Of a DNA stretch of 64,000 bases, positions 24,590 to 36,919 are shown piece after piece (within the stretch, counting starts at the first letter, position 1; every line of letters begins with the position of its first letter). Made by a program: the position numbers and the translations under genes. Source of the stretch: Mangifera indica (taxonomy: Eukaryota > Streptophyta > Magnoliopsida > Sapindales > Anacardiaceae). The stretch is taken from positions 9,276,330 through 9,340,329 of the forward strand of contig NC_058150.1 of assembly GCF_011075055.1 (NCBI RefSeq). The letters run 5' to 3'. The notes beneath the pieces are model-generated. The model was not told the DNA's origin and did not search any database. It saw only the letters and a program-made list of their open reading frames with translations.

Positions 24590-24646
<57 letters not shown>
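24590..24646. repeat. AT microsatellite in the 5' LTR of element D
   Basis: A run of about 57 bases that replaces sequence still present in the 3' LTR copy (about 30318-30360). Confidence 0.9.
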
Positions 24647-24650
<4 letters not shown>

Positions 24651-24945
24651 GATTTTGTATAGTTATATCTATATATGTATATATATATATGGCTAGTTAT
24701 GAAAATTGATTATAAAGTTCTGTGGGTGATAATTTTTATAATGATTATTATTATGTACTTATTGTAGTAATTGTGATTAAGTTGATGAAAATCCAGTCGG
24801 TTGGTAGGACTGGTTTGTGTGAATTGTTAATTGGGAGTGTTACAGGGCATAATTAAAAAGAGAAAAATTCCCCGGGCCCTCTAAAATAGGGGAACTCTTG
24901 CCGTTTTTCTATAACACACCCAATGGTTAGGAGAGGTTACATTTT

Positions 24946-24957
24946 TGGTATCAGAGT
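24946..24957 (+). promoter_or_regulatory. Primer-binding site of element D
   Basis: TGGTATCAGAGT, one base from the initiator-Met type site, four bases after the LTR. Confidence 0.85.
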
Positions 24958-25155
24958 GCGATTTTGGGCGCTTAAAGGAAGATATAATATAATGTGTGGT
25001 AATATAATACAATATATCTATGGTTTTGCATTCTAATATTGCACAGGTGCCCCTCATGTCTCACAGATTAGCTCCCGAGAATCGACTGCAGTAAGTTGTT
25101 TTCTTTACCTGTATTCAAATAATAGAATGTTAAGTAATTACACTTATGTAGTTAT

Positions 25156-26330
25156 TAGATAAGGAGTACCACAAGACGAGGACGAGGACGGGGTCATGGA
25201 AGGGGTATTTAGAGAGAGACGGGAGAACCGTCTAACCCTGCCCCGTCAGTTGGTTCAGGATTTGGGCTAGCAGAAATAAGAGATATAGTCCGTCAGGTGT
25301 TGACTGAGAGTCAAGATAGACCCACACCTGAAAATATAGCCAGAGATACCATTCGAGATGAGATTAGAAGTGAGATTCGTGAGGAAGTCATAGAAGAAAT
25401 CAGAAATGAAAAGAGGAATGAAAGGAGAGGAGAAATTAGAGCTCAAAGGCGACTTGAGCCCATTTATTCCTTACCTAATCAACATACCCCTCCTGAATTC
25501 AAAGGTACTAAAGATCCTTTAGTGGTTAATGAATGGATCAAGCAAGTGGAAAGTACTATGGATTTATTTCCTATGACTGATAGAGAAAAAGTTCGGTATG
25601 CCAGTTTCTTGATGAGGGGAGAGGCCCGCGTATGGTGGGACCTAGTTAAAGAAACCAGAAATGTGGATCTGATGACTTGGAAAGACTTCAGAAGGGTATT
25701 TGAGGCCCAATACAGAACAGCTGATGTGGTAGCAATCAAAGTTCAGGAGTTCATTTCTTTACAGCAGGGAGAGGGTTCAGTAAAGGATTACTTTACCCGT
25801 TTTGATGTCTTAGCCAGTTTTGCTCCAGGTATGGTGAGTACCCCTAGTCTCCGGTTGGACAGATTTCTTCAAGGCCTTAAACCGGAGATAGCCTTGCATG
25901 TGTTAGCTAGACCACAACCTCCTCAAACTTATGAAGAGGCATTGGAGAGAGCATTGAGGTTGGAGGTATATGTTAATAAGCTACCCAGGAATGCACCTTC
26001 CATGTCAACACCTCCATCAGTGACAGTACCCTAGATAGTGATGCCAAGTTAGTCAGCTTTACCTGCTTCATTGACTATTTCAGCACCTGCTACAGCATCA
26101 GGGGGTAGCTCAATTGGCTCCAGTTTCAGAAACAATAGAGGAAAAAGAAAATTCCAGTCAAAAGCAAGTAGAAAAGGCTGGAAAAGTGACAAGAAGCCTA
26201 GAAAAGAAAATATTCCCTAATGTCAGATTTGTGGGAGACGTCATAGTGGGGAATGTTGGTACCAGCAGAAACAAGTGATTTGTTATAGATGCCGACAGCC
26301 AGGGCATATAGCAAAGAATTGCTAATGTAC
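25156..26330 (+). pseudogene. Element D gag
   Basis: Comparison with C shows the start codon is now ATA (about 25162). A TAG near 25210 follows. The open part 25297-26034 has a charged helical region and then Ty3-type gag: 'WIKQVESTMDLFPMTDREKV', 'FLMRGEARVWWDLV' and 'DYFTRFDVLASFAPG'. Further stops fall at 26032-26034, about 26051, 26218 and 26324, around two CCHC-type knuckles (CQICGRRHSGECW and CYRCRQPGHIAKNC). Confidence 0.87.
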
Positions 26331-26334
26331 CGAA

Positions 26335-27108
26335 GTGCCAGTTCATATACAACCACAACAAAGCCTAATTCCGCTAGTGCAACCAGGGAGAGGTACTAAT
26401 GCACGAGTCTATACAGCTACCTATAGTCAGGCAGAGGCTAGTCCATCTGCAGTTACTGGTCAGCTCTTTTTCCACTCTGTTTCTTTATATGCATTGATTG
26501 ATTCAGGAGCTACACACTCCTTTATTGCACCAGGGGTTATTGAAAGGGTAGGTTTAATACCTGTTAGATCTACCCATTCCATTAGAATTGAGATGCCAAA
26601 TGGTGGGAGTGTGATTACTGATAAGATGTTAAAAGACCAGAGGGTAGTGATACATGGGAGAGAGTTAAAGGTGGACTTGATTGTCTTTGATATGCCTGAT
26701 TTTGATGTTATCCTAGGCATGGATTTCTTAGAAAGATATGGAGTTGAGACTGACTGTAGAAAGAAAAAGGCTCGATTCCAACTTGATAATGGGGATTACT
26801 TTAATTTTGGAGAGGGCCATCAGCCTAGTATGATGATCAGTAATGTAAAAGCACAAAAATTATTGAAAAAGGGGTGTACGGGATATTTAGCTCATGTGGT
26901 ACATGAGCATGATGTTCAAAGATTAGGTGTTCAAGATGTCCCAATAGTACAAGATTTTCCAGATGTCTTTCCTGATGAGCTACCAGGTTTACCTCCAGAG
27001 AGAGAGTTGGAGTTTAGTATCGAGTTAGAACCTGGCTCAACCCCAATTTCAAAAGCCCCTTACCGAATGGCTCCAGCTGAATTGCAAGAATTAAAGAAAC
27101 AGTTGTAA
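26335..27108 (+). pseudogene. Element D protease and linker to RT
   Basis: An open stretch of 257 codons. The protease active site 'ALIDSGATHSFI' and the flap/C-terminal region 'DFDVILGMDFLERYGV' are intact. It then runs into the RT N-terminal '[16 protein letters not shown]' and '[15 protein letters not shown]', and stops at a TAA where C has CAA. Confidence 0.9.
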
Positions 27109-28448
27109 GAACTTTTAGATAAGGGTTTTATTAGACCTAGCCACTCTCCTTGGGGAGCACCCATACTATTTGTCAAAAAGAAAGATGGGTCGCTCCGTAT
27201 GTACATAGATTACAGAGAGTTGAATAAATTGATAGTGAAGAATAAATACCCGTTGCCTCGAATTGATGATTTATTTGATCAATTGAAAGGAGCTTCTGTG
27301 TTCTCCAAAATTGACTTGAGATCGGGTTATCACCAGGTGAGGATTGCAGAGAAAGATATTCCAAAGACAGCTTTTCGGACCTGCTACGGGCACTACGAGT
27401 TTGTGGTAATGTCCTTTGGATTGACTAATACTCCAGCAATCTTTATGGATTTAATGAATCGAGTATTTCATGATTGCCTTGACAAATTCCTGGTGGTATT
27501 CATTGATGATATCTTGATATACTCCAGATCAGAAGAAGAACATGCCGAACACTTGAGATTTGTGCTACAAAGATTGAGAGAAAAGAAATTGTAAGCCAAA
27601 TTCTCTAAGTGTGAATTTTGGTTGGATCGAGTAGTATTTTTGGGACACGTGGTTACTAAGGAAGGTATAGCGTAGACCCCAGTAAAGTGGAAACAATACT
27701 TGAATGGGCGAGGCCAAAGACTGTGAAAGAGATCAGAAGCTTTTTAGGGCTAGCCAGCTATTACAGAAGATTTGTTCAAGGTTTTGCCCGGTTGGCCAAA
27801 CCACTAACAGCTCTTACTAGACAAGGAACTCCTTTTATATGGACTGATGCTTATGAAAAGAGTTTCCAAGAGCTAAAAACACGGTTGACTATAGCTCATA
27901 TTTTAGTATTGCCAGAGGAAGGTGTAGATTATGATATTTATTGTGATGCCTCGCATAATGGCTTGGGAGCCGTGCTGATGCAAAGGGATAAGGTGATAGC
28001 GTATGCCTCTCGGCAGTTAAAAGATTATGAAACACGCTACCCTACCCATGATTTAGAGTTAGCAGTAGTGGTTTTTGCTTTAAAAATTTGGAGGCATTAT
28101 TTATATGGAGTTAAATGTAATATCTACACCGACCATAAAAGTCTAAAATATTTTTTCACTCAGAAAGACTTGAATATGAGACAAAGAAGATGGTTGGAGC
28201 TAGTCAAAGATTATGAATGTGATATTAAATATCAACCGGGTAAAGCAAATGTGGTAGCCGATGCCTTGAGTAGAAAGATTGCCATAGCTCATCTCACCAT
28301 TCAGATAGAGTTACAGAAAGAGTTTCAAAGGGAACAGATTGAGGTGATAAGAAGTCAAGTGGCCAGATTGGAAATTCAACCTAATCTCTTTAATGAAATA
28401 AAAGAGAAGCAAGTAGAAGATTTATGGTGCCAGAAAATAAGTCAATAG
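27109..28448 (+). pseudogene. Element D reverse transcriptase and RNase H
   Basis: The RT has '[11 protein letters not shown]', '[12 protein letters not shown]' and an intact catalytic 'FIDDILIYS'. A TAA at 27592-27594 and a one-base deletion near 27670 break the frame. RNase H (27687-28448) has '[18 protein letters not shown]', '[18 protein letters not shown]' and 'NVVADALSR'. The frame ends in a TAG at 28446-28448 where C has a glutamine codon. Confidence 0.92.
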
Positions 28449-28478
28449 ATATGTGAAGGGAAAACAACTGAGTTTCAA

Positions 28479-29822
28479 ATGATTGATGACGTGCTTAAGT
28501 TCAGAAACAGGGTATGTATTCCCCAAAATCTGGAGTTGAGAAAGAAAATCTTAAGTGAAGCACATGATACACTTTACACTGCCCACCCTGGGGGAGTAAA
28601 GATGTACCAAGATTTAAAGAAAACTTATTGGTGGATAGGTATGAAGAAAGATATTGGAGACTATGTAGCTAAGTGTTTGGTATGTCAACAGGTCAAGGCC
28701 GAGCATCAGAGACCTTCAGGTTTGCTTCACCCACTTAGTAATCCTGAATGGAAATGGGAAGATATTTCAATGGATTTCATCATTGGCCTACCTCGAGTAC
28801 ACAAAGGCTATAATGCATTATGGGTGATTGTAGATAGATTGACTAAATCGGCCCATTTTATTCCAGTGAAAGATAATTTTACTTCAGATCAATTGGCCCA
28901 GATTTATATACGGGAGATTGTGAGATTACATGACGTACCCAAAACTATTGTGTCGGGTAGAGACCCCAGATTTGTTTCAACTTTTTGGGGTAGCTTACAA
29001 AGAGCATCGGGTACTAGGCTGACATTTAGCACAGCATATCATCCTCAAACAGATGGCCAGACAGAAAGGGTGAATCAAATACTAGAGGATATGTTGAGGG
29101 CCTATTGTTTAGATTATAAAATGACCTGGCATGAAATGATTCCATTGATCGAATTTGCATATAATAATAGTTACCAGTCCACCATTAAAATGGCCCCATA
29201 TGAGGCTCTTTATGGAAGAAAGTGTAGATCCCCATTACATTGGGATGATTTAGGAGAGCGAGATGATTTGAGTCAAGTTTTTGGGCCTGAGTTAACCCAA
29301 AGGATGGTGGAAGATATAAAGATTATCAAGACTAGATTGAAGCAAGCTCAGGACAGATAAAAGAGCTATGTAGATTTGAAAAGGAAAGAAGTAGAGTTTC
29401 AACCGGGTGATAAAGTTTTTGTGAAAGTAGCCCTTTACAAGCACGTGATGAGATTTGGAAGAAAAGGGAAACTTGCTCCAAGATTTATTGGCCCATTTGA
29501 AATTTTAGAAAGAGTGGGCAAGGTGGCTTATAGACTTACACTTCCACCTAGTATGGATCGAGTTCATAATGTATTTCATATTTCTTTATTGAGAAAGTAT
29601 ATTAGCGATCCTTTACATGTCTTGAAATCAGATGATGTGGAATTAAAAGAAGATTTAGCTTATGAGGAGCAACCGGTGCAGATACTAGAAAGAAAAATAA
29701 AAGAGCTCCGAAATAAAACAATTCTATTAGTGAAAGTATTATGGAAGAATCATAAGGTAGAAGAAGCCATATGGGAGGTTGAGCAACAAATGAGAGAGAG
29801 ATTTCCCAACTTATTTGTTTAA
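28479..29822 (+). pseudogene. Element D integrase and chromodomain-like tail
   Basis: The HHCC zinc finger is 'HDTLYTAHPGG' to 'CLVCQQ'. The core starts with 'WVIVDRLTKSAHFIPV'. The usual SDRDPRF reads SGRDPRF, so the second catalytic Asp is lost. 'YHPQTDGQTERVNQ' supplies the Glu. A TAA at 29358-29360 separates the C-terminal part (29376-29822), which carries '[19 protein letters not shown]' and '[18 protein letters not shown]'. Confidence 0.92.
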
Positions 29823-29844
29823 ATTTTGAGGACGAAATTCTTTT

Positions 29845-29858
29845 AAGGGGGGAAGAAA
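29845..29858 (+). promoter_or_regulatory. Polypurine tract of element D
   Basis: AAGGGGGGAAGAAA lies directly before the 3' LTR and would prime plus-strand synthesis. Confidence 0.8.
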
Positions 29859-30658
29859 TGTAACATCCGAATTCAGGTGTGTCAGTAAACTCCACTTCCA
29901 AAATGTAACATCCGAATTCAGGTGTGTCAGTAAACTTCAGAAAATAGAAATGACATGACACTCATACATGCATAAATCATAACGAGTGAATCATATCTGT
30001 ATAGTAAGAAAATAAATAAATGTGTGAAAGAAAAGAATTATGATATGTGTTTAATGCGTGTTCGTGTCAATAATTTTATATATGAATAGCCCAGACGCGC
30101 TGAGTATGAAAGAGATTAATACTGGTATGAAATACTTTAAGTATTGAGTATGATTTTCTTACTGAGCCATAGTCGCTCACTCCGTTTAATTTAATATTTT
30201 ACAGGTAAAGAAATGCAGCAAAGGTTCCCGGGGAGCACTAATGAGACATGAGGCTAAGGGAGAAAGGCACCATAATCTTGTTAATTTATATGTTTTGATA
30301 TATATGTGAATATATGCATATATATATATATACTTGATGTAGATATTGGTGGATATATATATATATGATTTTGTATAGCTATATCTATATATGTATATAT
30401 ATATATGGCTAGTTATGAAACTTGATTATAAAGTTCTGTGGGTGATAATTTTTATAATGATTATTATTATGTACTTATTGTAGTAATTGTGATTAAGTTG
30501 ATGAAAATCCAGTCGGTTGGTAGGACTGGTTTGTGTGAATTGTTAATTGGGAGTATTACAGGGCATAATTAAAAAGAGAAAATATTCCCCGGGCCCTTTA
30601 AAATAGGGGAACTCTTGCCGTTTTTCTGTAACACACCCAATGGTTAGGAGAGGTTACA
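29859..30658 (+). mobile_element. 3' LTR of element D, rearranged
   Basis: The first 45 bases occur twice (29859-29903 and again from 29904). After 33 bases of the second copy the sequence jumps to the equivalent of 24209 in the 5' LTR, so about 1.5 kb is missing, including the minisatellite. The right end and target-site duplication are intact. The junction shares two or so bases. Confidence 0.88.
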
Positions 30659-31616
30659 CTATTATTATGTGCAAATTCTATCAATGGAACCATTTCATGC
30701 CAAGTCATTTTGTAATCTAAGCAACAGCCCTCAACATATCCTCTAGTATTTGATTCACCCTTTCTGTCTAGCCATCTGTTTGAGGATGATATGCTGTGCT
30801 AAATGTCAGCCTAGTACCCAATGCTTTTTGTAAGCTACCCCAAAAAGCTGAAACAAATCTGGGGTCTCTATCCGACACAATAGTTTTGGGTACGCCATGT
30901 AATCTCACAATCTCCCGTATATAAATCTGGGCAGTTGATCTGAAGCAAAACTATCTTTCACTGGAATAAAATGGGCCGATTTAGTCAATCTATCTATAAT
31001 CACCCATAATGCATTATAGCCTTTTTGTACTCAAGATAGGCCAATGATGAAATCCATTGAAATATCTTCCCATTTCCATTCAGGAACACTAAGTGGGTGG
31101 AGCAAACCTGAAGGTCTCTGATGCTCGGCCTTGACTTGTTGACATACCAAGCACTTAGCTACATAGTCACCAATATCTTTCTTCATACCTATCCACCAAT
31201 AAGTTTTCTTTAAATCCTGATACATCTTTACCCCCCCAAGGTGGGCAGTGTAAAGTGTATCATGTGCTTCACTTAAGATTTTCTTTCTCAACTCTAGATC
31301 TTGGGGAATACATACCCTGTTTCTGAACTTGAGCACTTCATCTATCATTTGAAACTCAGTTGATTTCCCTTCACATATCTGTTGACTTATTTTCTAGCAC
31401 CACAAATCTTCTACTTGCTTCTCTTTTATTTCATTGAAGAGATTAAGTTGAATTTCCAATCTGGCCACTTGACTTCTTATCACCTCAATTTGTTCCCTCT
31501 GAAACTCTTTCTGTAACTCTATCTGAATGGTGAGGTGAGCTATGACAATCTTTCTACTCAAGGCATCAGCTACCACATTTGCTTTACCCGACTGATATTT
31601 AATATCACATTCATAA
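30659..31616 (-). pseudogene. Element C RNase H end and integrase N-terminal and core part
   Basis: It runs from '[21 protein letters not shown]' (RNase H end) to the integrase zinc finger ('HDTLYTAHLGG' to 'CLVCQQVKAEHQRPSG') and 'WEDISMDFIIGL'. The core then runs in broken frames to the D insertion. The second catalytic Asp context reads SDRDPRF (near 30870), intact here, while D has SGRD. Confidence 0.83.
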
Positions 31617-33635
31617 TGTAACATCCCATTCCAAAACAATCCCTTAACGGTAATTAATCAAATTTTTTTTTTTTAATGATAACCATCAAATACAATTTGA
31701 TGTTTATGAGAAATCATCACATAATACTTATTGGAATACAAAAAGAAATTATGTCAAAATGTTTCAAAATAGAATTCAGTGAATATAAATAAATTGATAG
31801 TTCCGGAATGCATAGATTCCATAAAGTAAACTATTGTGAAAATGATCGAAATAGAATTAAAATAACTATAGCCAAAGCGCAGTTCAACGTGCTGATCGAC
31901 TCGCCTCCCTGCCTGCCCCATTGTTTTTTCTACCTGCAACACCCCAAAACAAATATATAAATTGTAAAACTCAGTAGACCTTCTTAAGGAATTTATTATT
32001 TCTTATCGATACTCTCGACGGAGTCTCACCGTCACATGCGTCTATAACGCACTCCACTGGACACCCATCCCAGGTGCCCTTTTTATGCCATTGTTTTAGA
32101 GGGAAATCCATCTTGGATGTATTGTATGTCTATTTTCATAAAATTTGAACACCTATCTCAGGTGTCGCTCTCATTATCATTACATATCAAAGTAATTTCT
32201 ATATTCAGAATCGAGATATCTCATCAATTGATTCGATTATATATAAACCAGGATATCACATCAACTGGCTCACAATAAAAATGTATAACTATACAAGATT
32301 TTAATTCATTAAAGGAGACGTAATTAATAAATATATATATATAGCTGCCAAATTTGTTCATTTAAAAAAACGCCTTGCCTTTCTAGAATAAATATACCAG
32401 GATGCATATGAGCGAATTAAATAGCCTGCAGCCTCACTTTTAAGAAACCAGTGCCTTGAATCCGTCCATGTTAATCTGACAAATTACAGCCATAAACAGT
32501 AACTATGCCTAGCATTCTTTTAATAATATATATATATATATATATATTTTATGTAATATAAACTTGGAAGGAAAACTGGAATTTAGGCTTTCAGAGAGGA
32601 GAAAGAAAGCGAAATATTGACGCATGGGTTTGAATTTGGAGGAAGTCGTGTGCGTTATACGGCTAGAAGTGTAGTGCAACATGGCAGACCTAACACCACT
32701 GCCGACGGTAACCAAGTCAAGGCACTGCCAAGCTTATCCCGACTCTCAGATAACAAGCAACACAAATCATTTCCAACACAACATGTATCACCATCATTTA
32801 TATTGATCACCCAGCGTAGATAAAATATATAAACACAGCAGGTGAAAGATTTTAATTAAAAATCTAAGAGCAGAAAATGACAGAAGGTGACCAACATTTT
32901 CGTCTTTCTGGAAACCCCTCATATTCTCTTTCGTTGTATGTTTAAACACTGTTCCCACATCTTCACCACTTAACTAACTCCAACTTACATTTGTAATCAT
33001 GTTTCTAATCTTATATATATCTGTATATACACATACACGCACCTCATGCATATACAATTACTGTAACTGAACCCCTGAAAATATTCATAAACATATGCAG
33101 CAAACACAAACCAGATTTACAGATACTGATGCAAAAGAAAGAAATAATGGAATCTAAAGCCTACCTCTTCTCCGGCGTTCACGTCTGTCTTTATGTGGCA
33201 ACAGCCTACTCGGTGATTTCCTCCCCCAACCGGCGAACAGAAGATTCTTTCTCTTTTACTGCACAAGAATAGATGTTGGCAATATGACAAATTCTGTGGT
33301 GGAGAAATTTTTTTTTTTTCTTATTGTGTAGAGAAAACCCATGAAAAAAAAAGTCCAGTCATGAGGCTTCAGAAACTGCTTCCTTTCTTTATGCCATTTC
33401 CCCTCCAAATGCCTTCCAGAAAAATCATGTTCAGCAAGCGTTACTCATCCAAACATAAATTGAATTGAATAAAGATGCGTTACACCACGCTTGGAGGAAA
33501 CGCTTGCACAATTAGTGTAAACAGAATCTACGTTTCCCATATAAAATCACTTTACTTAAACAAGAAACATATAAATATATTCAAAAAATTAATGAAATGA
33601 CCAAATTGCCCTTTTATTAATTTAAGGATATTACA
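31617..33635 (+). mobile_element. Solo LTR 'E' of another Ty3/gypsy family, nested in C
   Basis: TGTAACATCCCATTCC...GGATATTACA, 2019 bp, inserted in C's RNase H with the perfect target-site duplication CATAA (31612-31616 and 33636-33640). Beyond the terminal TGTAACATCC it does not resemble the C/D LTRs. It is richer in GC than its surroundings and has no coding motif; small open frames inside are chance. Confidence 0.9.
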
Positions 33636-33640
33636 CATAA

Positions 33641-34977
33641 TCTTTGACTAGCTCCAACCATCTTCTTTGTCGCATATTCAAGTCTTTCTGAGTGAAAAAA
33701 TATTTTAGACTTTTATGGTCGATGTAGATATTACATTTAACCTCATATAAATAATGCCTCCAAATTTTTAAAGCAAAAACCACTGCTGCTAACTCTAAAT
33801 CATGGGTAGGGTAACGTGTTTCATAATCTTTTAACTGCCGAGAGGCATACGCTATCACCTTACCCCTTTGCATCAGCACGGCTCCCAAGCCATTATGCGA
33901 GGCATCACAATAAATATCATAGTCTACACCCTCTTCCGGTAATACTAAAATAGGAGCTATAGTTAACCGCCTTTTTAGCTCTTGGAAACTCTTTTCACAA
34001 GCACCAGTCCATAAAAAATGAGTTCCTTGTCTGGTAAGAGCTATAAGTGGCTTGGCCAACCGGGCAAAACCCTGTACAAATCTCCTGTAATAGCCGGCTA
34101 GCCCTAAAAAACTTCTGATCTCTTTCACAGTCTTCGGCCTCACCCATTCAAGTATTGTTTCCACTTTATTGGGGTCTACAGCTATACCTTCCTTAGTAAC
34201 CACATGTCCCAAAAATACTACTCGATCCAACCAGAATTCACACTTAGAGAATTTGGCATACAATTTCTTTTCTCTCAATCTTTGTAGCACAAATCTCAAG
34301 TGTTTCGCATGTTTTTCTTCTGATCTAGAGTATATCAAGATATCATTAATAAATACCACCAAAAATTTGTCAAGACAATCATGAAATACTCGATTCATTA
34401 AATCCATAAAGATTGCTGGAGCATTAGTGAATCCAAAGGGCATCACCACAAACTCGTAGTGCCCATAGCGGGTCCGAAAAGCTGTCTTTAGAATATCTTA
34501 CTCTGCAATCCTCACCTGGTGATAACCCGACCTCAAGTCAAGTTTAGAGAACACAGAAGCTCCTTTCAATTGATCAAATAAATCATCAATTCGAGGCAAC
34601 GGGTATTTATTATTCACTGTCAGTTTATTCAACTCTCTGTAATCTATGCACATACGAAGCGACCCATCTTTCGTTTTGACAAATAGTATGAGTGCTCCCC
34701 AAGGAGAGTGACTAGGTCTAATAAAACCCTTATCTAAAAGTTCTTGCAACTGTTTCTTTAATTCTTGTAATTCAGCTGGAGCTATTCGGTAAGGGGCTTT
34801 TGAAATTGGGGCTAAGCCAGGTTCTAACTCGATACTAAACTCCAACTCTCTCTCTGGAGGTAAGCCTGGTAGCTCATCAGGAAAGACATCTGGGAAATCT
34901 TGTACTATTGGGACATCCTGAACACCCAATCTTTGAATATCATGCTCATGTACCACATGAGCTAAAATCCTGTACAC
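33641..34977 (-). pseudogene. Element C reverse transcriptase and RNase H, part 1
   Basis: The RT fingers and palm are present: '[12 protein letters not shown]', '[11 protein letters not shown]', '[11 protein letters not shown]' and '[12 protein letters not shown]'. The catalytic FIDDILIYS motif reads FINDILIYS here, so one metal-binding Asp is lost. RNase H follows with '[17 protein letters not shown]' and '[20 protein letters not shown]'. A TAA at 34498-34500 splits the RT. The left end is cut by the solo LTR at 31617-33635. Confidence 0.88.
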
Positions 34978-35576
34978 CCCTTTTTCAATAATTTTTGTGC
35001 TTTTACATTACTGATCATTATACTAGGTTTATGGCCCTCTCCGAAAGTGAAGTGATCTCCATTATCGAGTTGGAATCGAGCCTTTTTCTTTCTACAATCA
35101 ATCTCGACACCATATCTTTCTAAGAAATCCATGCCCAAGATAACATCAAAATCGGGCATATCAAAGACAATCAAGTCCACCTTTAACTCTCTCCCATGTA
35201 TCACTACTCTCTGGTCTTTCAACATCTTATCTGTAATCACACTCCCCCTATCTAGCATCTCAATTCTAATGGAATGGGTAGATCTAACAGGCACTAAACC
35301 TACCCTTTCAATAACCCCTGGTGCAATAAAAGAGTGTGTAGCTCCTGAATCAATCAATGCATATAAAGAAACAGAGTGGAAAAAGAGCTGACCAGTAACT
35401 GCAGATGGACTAGCCTCCGTCTGACTATGGGTAGCTATATAGACCCGTGCATTAGTACCTTTCCCTGGTTGCACTGGCAGAATTAGGCTTTGTTGTGGCT
35501 GTATCTGAACTGGCACTTCGGTACTCTGGCAATCTTTTGCTATATGCCCTGGCTGTCGGCATCTATAACAAATCAC
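34962..35576 (-). pseudogene. Element C zinc knuckle and aspartic protease
   Basis: It starts with a CCHC knuckle (CYRCRQPGHIAKDC). The retroviral-type protease follows, with active site 'ALIDSGATHSF' and 'DVILGMDFLERYGV'. The frame is lost at about 34967 through a one-base difference from D. Confidence 0.85.
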
Positions 35577-35585
35577 CTGTTTCTA

Positions 35586-36692
35586 CTAGTACCAATATTC
35601 CCCACTATGACGTTTCCCACAAATCTGACATTGGGGAATATTTTCTTTTCTAGGCTTCTTGTCACTCTTCCAGCCTTTTCTACTTGCTTTTGACTGGAAT
35701 TTTCTTTTTCCCCTATTATTTCTGAAACTGGAGCCAATTGAACTACCCCCTGATGTTGTAACTAGTGCTGAAATAGTCAATGAAGCAGGTAAAGCTGACC
35801 GACTTAGCATCATTGTCTGGGGTACTGTCAATGATGGAGGTGTTGACATGGAGGGTGCATTCCTGGATAGCTTATTAACATACACCTCCAACTTCTATGC
35901 TTTTTCCAATGCCTCTTCATAAGTTTGAGGAGGTTGGGGTCTAACTAGCACATGCAAGGCTATCTCCGATCTAAGGCCTTGAAGAAATCTGTCCAGTTGG
36001 AGACTAGGTGTACTCACCATACTTGGAGCAAAACTAGATAAGACATCAAAACGGGTAGAATAATCCTTTACTGAACCTTCCCCCTACTGCAAAGAAATGA
36101 ACTCTTGAACTTTGACTGCTACCACATCAGCTGTTCTGTATTGGGCCTCAAATGCCCTTCTAAAGTCTTGCCAGGTCATCAGATCCATAATTATGGTTTC
36201 TTTAACTAGGTCCCACCATACGCGGGCCTCTCCCCTCATCAAGAAACTGGCATACCAAACTTTTTCTCTATCAGTCATAGGAAATAAATCCATAGTACTT
36301 TCCACCTGCTTGATCCATTCATCAGCCACTAAAGGATCTTTAGTACCTTTAAATTTAGGAGGGGTATGCTGATTAGGTAAGGAATAAATGGGCTCAAGTC
36401 ACCTTTGAGCTCTAATTTCTCCTCTCCCTTCATTCCTCATTTCATTTTTGATTTCTTCTATGACTTCCTCACGAATCTCACTTTTAATCTCATCTCGGAT
36501 GGCATCTCTGGCTATATTTTCAGGTGTGGGTCTATCTTGACTCTCAGTCAACACCTGACGGACTATATCTTTTATTTATGCTAGCCCAAATCCTGAACCA
36601 ACTGACGGGGCAGGGTTAGACGGTTCTCCCGTCTCTCTTTGAATACCCTTTCCATGACCCCATCCTCGTCCTCGTCTTGTGGTACTCCTCAT
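35586..36692 (-). pseudogene. Element C gag
   Basis: The ATG at 36692 opens an Arg/Gly-rich start (MRSTTRRGRGR). The capsid-type gag region includes 'MTDREKVWYASFLMRGEARVWWD', as in Ty3 retrotransposon gag. A zinc-knuckle part follows toward 35580. Stops interrupt it near 36577, near 36400 (an Arg codon become TGA) and near 36083, with two adjacent TAG codons near 35584 where D has glutamines. Unlike D, C keeps the original start codon. Confidence 0.82.
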
Positions 36693-36903
36693 CTAATAAC
36701 TGCATAAGTGTAATTACATAATATTCTATTATTTGAATACAGGTAAAGAAAACAACTTACTACAGTCGAATCTCGGGAGCTGATCTGTGAGACATGAGGG
36801 GCACTTGTGCAATATTAGAATGCAAAACCATAGATATATTGTATTTTATTATATTATATTACTACATATTCTATTATATCTTCCTTTAAGCGCCTAAAAT
36901 CGC

Positions 36904-36915
36904 GCTCTAATACCA
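36904..36915 (-). promoter_or_regulatory. Primer-binding site of element C
   Basis: On the minus strand this reads TGGTATTAGAGC, one change from the initiator-Met tRNA-type site TGGTATCAGAGC. It lies four bases from the 5' LTR. Confidence 0.8.
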
Positions 36916-36919
36916 AAAA

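Larger units (their letters stand above)
22676..24941 (+). mobile_element. 5' LTR of element D
   Basis: 2266 bp, TGTAACATCCGAATTC...GAGGTTACA, with six minisatellite units and an expanded AT run. Confidence 0.93.
22676..30658 (+). mobile_element. Ty3/gypsy element D, nested in C
   Basis: A plus-strand element of the same family as C, inserted in C's integrase gene. The perfect 5-bp target-site duplication is CTATT (22671-22675 and 30659-30663). The 5' LTR is 22676-24941. The 3' LTR (29859-30658) is rearranged. gag and pol are complete in order but broken by at least seven stops and one frameshift, so it is inactive. Confidence 0.95.

Noticed and set aside
24946..24957. tRNA-related sequence
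   Set aside because: It is a primer-binding site complementary to a tRNA 3' end, not a tRNA gene. No cloverleaf surrounds it.
25479..25739. Minus-strand frames over element D gag and protease (also 26460-26720)
   Set aside because: Antisense shadows of gag and protease; the plus strand carries the recognised domains.
32509..32823. Overlapping small frames in solo LTR E
   Set aside because: They lie within a 2-kb solo LTR with exact target duplication and have no domain.
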